From NCBI GenBank assembly GCA_012511645.1, contig JAAZFP010000147.1, forward strand, positions 1-5,988: 5,988 bases of DNA. Reading direction: 5' to 3'. The position numbers and the translations under genes are program-made. Each line of letters begins with the position of its first letter. Position 1 is the first letter of the stretch. This DNA is from Microbacteriaceae bacterium. GTDB taxonomy: Bacteria > Actinomycetota > Actinomycetes > Actinomycetales > Microbacteriaceae. The notes beneath the pieces are model-generated. The model was given only the letters and a program-made list of their open reading frames with translations. It was not told the DNA's origin and ran no database searches. Positions 1-4,936 of this stretch are shown here, piece after piece.

Positions 1-956
1 ACAATTGGCTCGCTATCGATCAGCTGCAGCCGTCCGGGAACCGTGAGCTGCCCGAGCCCCTGTTGCACCACCTCCTGTGGCAGTGGCCGCTCCGCACCGA
101 AGAAGGCTTCCACCGCAGCGATCGCCAGCGTCAAATTTTCGGACTGGTAGCTGCCGTACACGGGCGCGAACACCGGATCATACGAGTGCCCGTGCAATCC
201 CTGCACAGTGAGTTGACGACCACCTACCGCCATGAGATCTTCCGTGATCACGAAATCACGTCCTGCCAAAAAGAGCCGGGCATCCTGTTGCTCGCAGACC
301 GCGACGATCTCGCCGAGCGCTTCCCGTGCTTGCTGCGCGCTGACCACGACGCTGCCTGACTTGATGATCCCTGCCTTTGTGCGCGCAATATCTGCCAAGC
401 GGCTCCCAAGCACGGAGGTGTGATCCAAATCAATGGGGGTCAAGACTGCGACAGTCGCATCAACGATATTCGTGGCATCCCACTCGCCGCCCATGCCCAC
501 CTCGATGACCGCGACGTCCACCGGAGCATCTGCGAAGAGCGCAAAGGCAAGCACGACCAATGCCTCAAAAAAGGTGATGGGGCCGAGACCTTCGGCCTCG
601 AGCTCGGCGTCGAGCACCTGCAGCGGTAGGCGCAGTTCGTCCCAGGCCTCTGTAAGCACGGTGCCGGTGACCGGCTCGCCATCCAGTTGGAAGCGCTCCG
701 TGAAATCGACGAGATGAGGGCTGGTAAACAATCCGGTGCGCAACCCGTGCGCACGAAGCATCGACTCGACCGCACGGCTCGTCGACGTCTTGCCATTGGT
801 GCCCGCCACCTGGATCACGGGAAACGACAGTTGAGGCGACCCCACGAGTTCGGCGAGCCGCCGGACCGGTTCAATCCGAGGTCTCGGGTGCGCCTCGCCA
901 ACACGCGTCATCAGTTCGTCATACACGCGCAGTGCGGCACGTTGTGGATCAGTCAT
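1..956 (-). CDS. folC: Bifunctional dihydrofolate synthase / folylpolyglutamate synthase, C-terminus cut off by window edge
   Basis: FolC is a cytoplasmic, ATP-dependent Mur-ligase-family enzyme. It adds L-glutamate to dihydropteroate and further glutamates to reduced folates, which retains and activates the one-carbon cofactors. Reading down from ATG 956 gives 318 uninterrupted residues. The visible motifs are the ATP P-loop AGTNGKTS (51-58), the folate-binding TSPHL (78-82), EVGMGGEWDATN (152-163), DH (178-179) and KAGIIK (194-199), whose first lysine is the residue usually carbamylated. The central-domain end YGSYQSENLTLAIAA (267-281) follows, then VPGRLQLI (306-313). The fragment stops just before the expected C-terminal 'DGAHNP'-type motif, so roughly the last 110-150 residues are missing. 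The start is favoured because AGGAG lies 6 nt upstream and the next gene's stop overlaps it by 8 bases. The usual GxHQ motif reads GSYQ here. Family assignment is secure; whether both activities are present is inferred. Confidence 0.96.
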   Translation of the reverse strand, partial: MTDPQRAALRVYDELMTRVGEAHPRPRIEPVRRLAELVGSPQLSFPVIQVAGTNGKTSTSRAVESMLRAHGLRTGLFTSPHLVDFTERFQLDGEPVTGTVLTEAWDELRLPLQVLDAELEAEGLGPITFFEALVVLAFALFADAPVDVAVIEVGMGGEWDATNIVDATVAVLTPIDLDHTSVLGSRLADIARTKAGIIKSGSVVVSAQQAREALGEIVAVCEQQDARLFLAGRDFVITEDLMAVGGRQLTVQGLHGHSYDPVFAPVYGSYQSENLTLAIAAVEAFFGAERPLPQEVVQQGLGQLTVPGRLQLIDSEPI

Positions 957-3900
957 GTGCCGCTCCTATGGTTGTGTCAATCGTAATGACGATTGGCTGT
1001 TTCTCAACGCCGAGCGATTCGGCGTACGTTCGGTGCACACCGTCACCGGGCGAGGTTACTGAGAACGAGGGATCTGACAGACCCTCGGTCGTTTGGACAG
1101 CAATGGCAGTTGCCAATGTTTCCGCCGCAATGAGCGACTGGTGGCGTTCAAGCGCCACAGCATTCGCTGGCTCCGCATTCAGCGCGAGCACGATGCGATC
1201 GCTCACGTCAAGCCCAGCGTTCTTTCGCGCCTCTTGCACCGCACGGATCGCGTCCCGCGCGATGCCTTCTTCCTCGAGCGCTTCGGTGGTTGCCGTGCGC
1301 AGCAGCACAAACCCGCCTCCCGGGAGGAGCCCGAGGGCGTCCTCGCCCTCTCCTGAAGCGCCAACCTGCAAGGTCAGCTCGTACTCCCCCGGTTGAAGAG
1401 CAATTCCGCCCGCGACGACGTCAGCGCCCGACTCACTCCAGTCACCGGATTTGGCGGCGCGAATGACCTCCTGCACCTGCTTGCCGAGGCGTGGACCCGC
1501 AGCCCGCGCATTCACCGTCAGTGTGTGCACGATTCCGTAGTTTGCGGCGCTCTCCGGCTCAAGCTGAGTGAGATCCACCTGCTTCACGTTGAGTTCTTCG
1601 GCGAGGATGTGCACAAAGGGTGTGAGCGCTTCAGCGTGCGCAGTCACGACTTCGAGCCGAGCAAGCGGTAGCCGAACGCGCAGGCGATTCGCCTTTCTCA
1701 GCGCGAGGGCCTGCGAGGTAATCTGACGCAGTTCATCCATCGCCCCGACAAGTTCCTCCTCGTTCGGGAACTGCGCAGCGTCTGGCCAGTCCTCAAGATG
1801 CACTGACCTTCCCCCGGTCAGGCCTCGCCAGATTTCTTCACCGATGAGCGGAGCCATTGGTGCCGCGACACGCGTGAGTGTCTCGAGTACCGTGTAGAGA
1901 GTGTTGAAGGCCTGCTGGTTTTCAGGGGTTCCGCTTTCGCCGTGCACACCCTCCCAGAAACGGTCGCGAGACCGACGAACGTACCAGTTCGTGAGCACCT
2001 CGGCGAAGTCGCGCAGTGACTCGGCCGCACTCGTGGTGTCGAGGCCTTCGAAGTGTGCGCCGACATCTCGAATGAGCTTGCCGGTCTTTGCGAGAATGTA
2101 GCGATCGAGTGGATCGGAACTCTCCGTGCTCCACACCGCCTCGGTCCCATCTGCGTTCGCATACAGGGTGAAGAAGTACCAGGTGTTCCACAGCGGGAGC
2201 AGGAACTGCCGGACTCCCTCTCGAATGCCCTCTTCGGTCACGACCAGGTTGCCGCCGCGCACCACCGGTGAAGCCATCAGGAACCAGCGCATTGCATCGC
2301 TGCCATCCCGGTCAAATACTTCATTCACATCGGGGTAGTTGCGCAGGCTCTTCGACATTTTGTTGCCGTCACTCCCGAGCACAATGCCGTGGCTGATGAC
2401 GTTCTTGAACGCCGGCCGGTCGAAGAGCGCGGTGGCGAGCACATGCATGACGTAGAACCAGCCACGGGTTTGCCCAATGTACTCGACGATGAAGTCTGCG
2501 GGCTGATGCGAGTCAAACCAGTCGCGATTTTCGAATGGGTAGTGTGCCTGAGCAAACGGCATCGATCCAGAGTCGAACCAGACATCGAACACATCCTCGA
2601 TGCGCCGCATCGTGGACTGCCCAGTCGGATCATCGGGATTAGGCCGGGTCAGCGTATCGATAAACGGCCGGTGCAAATCAACGTCGCCGGTTTCCGGATT
2701 GATTGGTAACTCACCAAAGTCACGCTGGAGCTCTTCGAGCGAGCCGTACACATCGATACGTGGATACTCAGTATTGTCACTCTTCCACACGGGGATCGGG
2801 CTGCCCCAGTACCGGTTTCGGCTCACGGACCAGTCACGAGCGCCCTCCAGCCACTTGCCGAACTGGCCGTGCTTGACGTTCTCTGGAACCCATGTGATCT
2901 GTTCGTTCACCTCAAGCATGCGCTCTTTGATGTCGGTCACTCGCACAAACCAGCTGGAGACCGCGCGATAGATCAGCGGGTTGCGACAGCGCCAGCAGTG
3001 CGGATACGAGTGCTCGTAGCTTGCCTCGCGAAGCAGCCTGCCGTGCTGCTTGAGCAGTCGAATGAGCGGCCGGTTTGCTTCGAACCACAGCTCTCCGGCC
3101 ACGTCGGTGACCGGGCTCAGGAAGCGACCGCCCTCGTCAACGCTCACGATCGTGGGCATCCCCGCCGCAGCAGTGATGCGCATATCGTCCTCGCCGTAGG
3201 CCGGCGATTGGTGCACGATGCCGGTGCCGTCGCTGGTTGATACATAGTCGTCGACGAGCACCCGCCAACAGTCACCGGTTCCCCAGGTCTCGGCATCGGT
3301 GTAATAGTCGAATACCGGCTCATATTCGACATTCTCGAGATCTGCGCCGAGAATCACGCGTTCGATGCTTTCCCGCACCGCTTCTGCCGATTCGTACCCA
3401 AGCTCCTTCGCGTGGGCAGTCACGAGGTCTGCAGCTAACAGGTAGCGCGCGCCGCCCGTAACACCACCGTCTGCCCCTCCCAACGGCCCAGCAGGCACGA
3501 CAGCGTAAGAGATCTCAGGGCCGACCACGAGCGCCACGTTCGTTGGCAAGGTCCAGGGCGTTGTCGTCCACGCACGTGCGCGCACACCGTCTAGATCAAG
3601 CGCTACGGCGCTGGCACCCCGCAGTGGGAACGTCACGGTGACCGAGGGGTCCTGGCGCATCTGATAGACATCGTCGTCCATGCGAAGCTCGTGATTAGAG
3701 AGCGGTGTTTCGTCTCGCCAACAGTACGGCAACACCCGGTGCCCCTCGTAGGCAAGACCCCGCTCATGCAGCTGCTTGAACGCCCACAAGACGCTCTCCA
3801 TGAAGCTCAGATTCAGGGTCTTGTAGTCGTTCTCGAAGTCGACCCATCGCGCCTGACGGGTGACATACTCTTCCCACTCACGCGTATAGAACAGCACCGA

Positions 3901-4332
3901 CTCCCGCGCCTTCGTGTTGAAGACGTCGATACCCATGGCCTCGATCTCACTCTTCTCAGTGATACCGAGCTGCTTCATCACCTCAAGCTCCGCGGGCAGA
4001 CCGTGCGTGTCCCAACCGAAGCGGCGTTCCACCTTCTTGCCACGCATGGTTTGGAAACGCGGGAACACATCTTTCGCGTACCCGGTCAGTAGGTGGCCGT
4101 AGTGCGGCAGCCCATTGGCGAATGGGGGGCCATCATTGAATACCCATTCCGGCGCGCCCTCACGCTGTCGAATCGACTCGCGGAAGGTGTCATCCTTCTT
4201 CCAGAACTCCAGCACACGACGCTCGATGGCTGGAAACGACGGCGAGGGGGCGACACCGGAACTCGTCGGCGAGCTTGTCTCGCTGGTGCCTGCTGCAGAG
4301 TGTGCGTCAGTGGGTTGCTTTGGGTAGGTCAT
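949..4332 (-). CDS. ileS: Isoleucyl-tRNA synthetase, eukaryote-like (type 2) form
   Basis: This cytoplasmic class I synthetase charges tRNA-Ile and edits mischarged valine. From ATG 4332 the protein is 1127 residues, within the usual range for long actinobacterial IleRS. The core starts with FPAIERRVLEFW (33-44). It then has the HIGH signature as HYGH (77-80), GWDTHGLP (106-113), the CP1 editing domain with WTTTPWTLPTN (255-265) and GIVHQSPAYGEDD (371-383), CWRC (446-449), RYWGSPIPVW (507-516) and KMSKS (658-662). An anticodon-binding domain runs from about 740, followed by a C-terminal extension. Three in-frame starts exist: TTG 4383, ATG 4350 and ATG 4332. Only the last has a good Shine-Dalgarno, and TTG 4383 sits inside a leader hairpin. 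Residues 8-31 are a Ser/Thr/Pro/Ala-rich, probably disordered stretch. The gene is preceded by an isoleucine T-box and overlaps folC. Identity is certain; the exact start is less so. Confidence 0.98.
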   Translation of the reverse strand: MTYPKQPTDAHSAAGTSETSSPTSSGVAPSPSFPAIERRVLEFWKKDDTFRESIRQREGAPEWVFNDGPPFANGLPHYGHLLTGYAKDVFPRFQTMRGKKVERRFGWDTHGLPAELEVMKQLGITEKSEIEAMGIDVFNTKARESVLFYTREWEEYVTRQARWVDFENDYKTLNLSFMESVLWAFKQLHERGLAYEGHRVLPYCWRDETPLSNHELRMDDDVYQMRQDPSVTVTFPLRGASAVALDLDGVRARAWTTTPWTLPTNVALVVGPEISYAVVPAGPLGGADGGVTGGARYLLAADLVTAHAKELGYESAEAVRESIERVILGADLENVEYEPVFDYYTDAETWGTGDCWRVLVDDYVSTSDGTGIVHQSPAYGEDDMRITAAAGMPTIVSVDEGGRFLSPVTDVAGELWFEANRPLIRLLKQHGRLLREASYEHSYPHCWRCRNPLIYRAVSSWFVRVTDIKERMLEVNEQITWVPENVKHGQFGKWLEGARDWSVSRNRYWGSPIPVWKSDNTEYPRIDVYGSLEELQRDFGELPINPETGDVDLHRPFIDTLTRPNPDDPTGQSTMRRIEDVFDVWFDSGSMPFAQAHYPFENRDWFDSHQPADFIVEYIGQTRGWFYVMHVLATALFDRPAFKNVISHGIVLGSDGNKMSKSLRNYPDVNEVFDRDGSDAMRWFLMASPVVRGGNLVVTEEGIREGVRQFLLPLWNTWYFFTLYANADGTEAVWSTESSDPLDRYILAKTGKLIRDVGAHFEGLDTTSAAESLRDFAEVLTNWYVRRSRDRFWEGVHGESGTPENQQAFNTLYTVLETLTRVAAPMAPLIGEEIWRGLTGGRSVHLEDWPDAAQFPNEEELVGAMDELRQITSQALALRKANRLRVRLPLARLEVVTAHAEALTPFVHILAEELNVKQVDLTQLEPESAANYGIVHTLTVNARAAGPRLGKQVQEVIRAAKSGDWSESGADVVAGGIALQPGEYELTLQVGASGEGEDALGLLPGGGFVLLRTATTEALEEEGIARDAIRAVQEARKNAGLDVSDRIVLALNAEPANAVALERHQSLIAAETLATAIAVQTTEGLSDPSFSVTSPGDGVHRTYAESLGVEKQPIVITIDTTIGAAHD
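963..967 (-). promoter_or_regulatory. Shine-Dalgarno for folC inside the ileS 3' end
   Basis: The minus strand reads AGGAG, then six bases, then ATG at 956-954. The site lies within the last codons of ileS (Ile-Gly-Ala), so ribosomes finishing ileS pass over it just before the overlapping ATGACTGA junction. This supports the chosen folC start and termination-reinitiation coupling. Confidence 0.8.
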
Positions 4333-4336
4333 CTGA

Positions 4337-4341
4337 TCCTC
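4337..4341 (-). promoter_or_regulatory. Shine-Dalgarno that decides the ileS start
   Basis: The minus strand reads GAGGA, then TCAG, then ATG at 4332-4330. No comparable purine-rich element lies before the alternative ATG at 4350 (its upstream is CTGACACGT) or before TTG 4383. This is the site a translational T-box would be expected to expose or hide. I could not find a clear anti-Shine-Dalgarno partner by eye, only a weak AGG/CCT pairing across the start codon. Confidence 0.7.
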
Positions 4342-4379
4342 GAACGGCATACGTGTCAGTACGGTCTGCCGGGACGGAA

Positions 4380-4394
4380 GCAATCTGCGATTGC
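4380..4394 (-). repeat. Perfect hairpin just 3' of the T-box motif
   Basis: The minus strand reads GCAATC-GCA-GATTGC, a perfect 6-bp stem with a 3-base loop, one base after a CGGG run (4399-4396). That run can pair with CCCG (4373-4370) and TGGTAC (4407-4402) can pair with GTACTG (4362-4357, two wobbles). Together these would make a larger element tying up the TGGT of the T-box. No U-tract follows, so it is not an intrinsic terminator. The alternative TTG start (4383) lies in this stem. Confidence 0.5.
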
Positions 4395-4569
4395 ACCCGC
4401 GGTACCACCCCGCTTACAGTGAACCGCCAGCTGGCGCTCCACTGTCACTTCATTCGGCGATAACGGGCCGCACCCGTTCAGTTCTACTGAGTGCCCTCAT
4501 CCTCCAATACGGAGAAAGCGGAGACTGTTCTTCTGAAGACTCCCCGGTGATAGCCGGTTCGCTGTCGTT
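4384..4569 (-). promoter_or_regulatory. Isoleucine T-box leader of ileS, probably translational
   Basis: A T-box leader binds tRNA directly and senses whether it is charged. Read 5'->3' on the minus strand, the first element is a short Stem I: CCGG (4557-4554), loop CTATCA with the AUC isoleucine specifier at 4551-4549, then CCGG (4547-4544). Next is the conserved AGTAGAAC segment (from about 4490) leading into the AACGGG/CCCGTT hairpin (4478-4462), typical of the Stem II region in actinobacterial ileS leaders. The T-box motif GGGTGGTACCGCG lies at 4410-4398. Its TGGT (4407-4404) can pair with the ACCA end of uncharged tRNA-Ile. GCGGT (4426-4422) can pair with ACCGC (4403-4399) as the 5-bp antisequestrator. 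There is no GC hairpin plus U-tract before ATG 4332, so control is inferred to act on translation. The 5' boundary is set from the candidate -10. Confidence 0.93.
4416..4445 (-). repeat. Leader hairpin competing with the antisequestrator
   Basis: A 30-base inverted repeat in the leader RNA. The outer arms ACAGTG/CACTGT (6 bp) enclose a 3x3 internal loop, and the inner stem is CGCC-AGCT-GGCG. Its 3' inner arm contains most of the GCGGT that should pair with ACCGC of the T-box motif, so the two pairings cannot coexist. It is therefore a candidate for the tRNA-free fold. Pairing was found by eye and no energies were calculated. Confidence 0.5.
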
Positions 4570-4575
4570 AACGCC

Positions 4576-4581
4576 ATCTTA
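4576..4581 (-). promoter_or_regulatory. Candidate -10 element of the ileS-folC operon
   Basis: The minus strand reads TAAGAT, matching 5 of 6 bases of the TATAAT consensus. It would place transcription start near 4569, immediately 5' of the short Stem I, which fits the leader architecture. No TTGACA-like -35 is visible at 16-18 bp spacing (the region reads AAAGTT/AAAAGT), so support comes mainly from position. Confidence 0.35.
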
Positions 4582-4633
4582 CCTGACGTGGTGTGAGAAC
4601 TTTTGTGCCCGAACACCTTCATCCCCCGCTTGG

Positions 4634-4651
4634 GTAACGAGTGCGTAACGA
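4634..4651. promoter_or_regulatory. GTAACGA direct repeat, possible MtrA-type response-regulator site
   Basis: GTAACGA occurs at 4634-4640 and 4645-4651, separated by four bases. The copies start 11 bp apart, so both face the same side of the helix. Tandem GTAAC-core direct repeats are the style of site bound by the actinobacterial regulator MtrA, which in Corynebacterium is tied to osmotic stress and compatible-solute uptake genes. The site is about 55-75 bp upstream of the ileS -10 candidate and nearly 290 bp from the proV ATG. The repeat is seen directly; the regulator is inferred. Confidence 0.35.
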
Positions 4652-4656
4652 CTGAG

Positions 4657-4668
4657 ATTGCGGGCAAT
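4657..4668. repeat. Short inverted repeat ATTGC-GG-GCAAT
   Basis: A perfect 5-bp palindrome with a 2-base centre, starting 5 bases after the GTAACGA direct repeat. It may be part of an operator cluster, but a match this short can arise by chance. Confidence 0.25.
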
Positions 4669-4692
4669 GTGCAACAAAACACCTGGTCAGCA

Positions 4693-4772
4693 TCGAAGAA
4701 GAGCGCGGTAATCCTTCTGCATCTTCGACTTGGCACCCTTGCCAGCGGCAGAAGGACCTTGCTAGCGTCGAA
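4693..4772. repeat. Cluster of three interlocking inverted repeats
   Basis: Three perfect inverted repeats cross one another: TCGAAGA (4693-4699) with TCTTCGA (4722-4728), CCTTCTGC (4713-4720) with GCAGAAGG (4748-4755), and TTCGAC (4724-4729) with GTCGAA (4767-4772). A small hairpin, TGGCA (4731-4735) with TGCCA (4740-4744), nests inside the second. As nucleic-acid helices the first excludes the second and third, and the second crosses the third. This arrangement could be operators, alternative RNA folds or chance. No U-tract follows on either strand, so it is not an intrinsic terminator. Confidence 0.45.
4739..4768 (+). promoter_or_regulatory. Weak candidate promoter for proV
   Basis: TTGCCA (4739-4744) and TAGCGT (4763-4768) are separated by 18 bp and partly match the -35 and -10 consensus. 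If used, the proV leader would be about 160 bases. TACGAT at 4797-4802 is a competing -10 without a -35. Neither is strong, and osmotic-stress promoters may use an alternative sigma factor. Confidence 0.25.
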
Positions 4773-4835
4773 AGTAGCGTTGAGCTTGAACCGTTGTACG
4801 ATTTCCGGTTTTCAGGCTCCGCAATACATGATTCG

Positions 4836-4851
4836 GGCCTTTCGTGAGGCC
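4836..4851 (+). repeat. Small hairpin in the presumed proV leader
   Basis: GGCCT (4836-4840) and AGGCC (4847-4851) form a perfect 5-bp stem around a 6-base loop, with a further T-G wobble possible. No U-tract follows. Confidence 0.35.
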
Positions 4852-4860
4852 ACAGTTCGA

Positions 4861-4893
4861 GTGCGCTCAATTCTCGCATCCGCGTGAGCGCGC
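4861..4893 (+). repeat. Nine-pair inverted repeat upstream of the proV ribosome site
   Basis: GCGCTCA (4863-4869) and TGAGCGC (4885-4891) are a perfect 7-bp inverted repeat around 15 bases. It extends outward by a T-G wobble and a G-C pair to 9 pairs (4861-4893). It ends 33 bases before the GAGGAG. It could be a leader hairpin or, as DNA, an operator with half-sites two helical turns apart. No U-tract follows, so it is not an intrinsic terminator. Confidence 0.5.
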
Positions 4894-4926
4894 TGCGTTG
4901 TGCTGCCGTCATGTATTCGCCGAAAC

Positions 4927-4932
4927 GAGGAG
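4927..4932 (+). promoter_or_regulatory. Shine-Dalgarno that decides the proV start
   Basis: GAGGAG lies four bases before ATG 4937. The upstream ATG at 4911 is in a different frame and has no such element, so the start at 4937 is well supported. Confidence 0.85.
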
Positions 4933-4936
4933 TTCC

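Larger units (their letters stand above)
4570..4936. other. Divergent intergenic region between ileS and proV
   Basis: About 370 bases separate the ileS leader from the proV start. The region contains the ileS -10 candidate, a GTAACGA direct repeat, a cluster of overlapping inverted repeats (4693-4772), two further hairpins in the presumed proV leader and the proV Shine-Dalgarno. Open frames up to about 97 codons exist on both strands, but they overlap each other, lack good ribosome sites and encode protein resembling no family I recognise. I see no gene, tRNA or terminator here. Confidence 0.7.

Noticed and set aside
932..1396. Plus-strand 154-codon frame opposite the ileS 3' end
   Set aside because: Its Ser/Ala/Arg-rich translation is typical of an antisense shadow of a high-GC gene, and the minus strand encodes well-conserved ileS here.
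4450..4500. A 16-codon minus-strand upstream ORF in the T-box leader with GGAGG next to its ATG
   Set aside because: The GGAGG abuts the ATG with no spacer, so it is unlikely to work as a ribosome site. The segment is part of the conserved Stem II region, and there is only one isoleucine codon.
4713..4755. Possible transposon-end or IS remnant inverted repeat
   Set aside because: There is no transposase fragment, no target-site duplication and no matching copy elsewhere in the window.
4603..4887. Plus-strand open frame of 94 codons in the intergenic region
   Set aside because: It starts at GTG without a Shine-Dalgarno, overlaps regulatory repeats and resembles no family I recognise.
4861..4893. 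Possible intrinsic terminator
   Set aside because: The stem is GC-rich but no T-run follows on either strand, and no gene ends nearby.
4619..4912. Minus-strand open frame of 97 codons in the intergenic region
   Set aside because: It overlaps the candidate promoters on both strands and has no recognisable domain. A frame this long arises easily by chance in this GC range.
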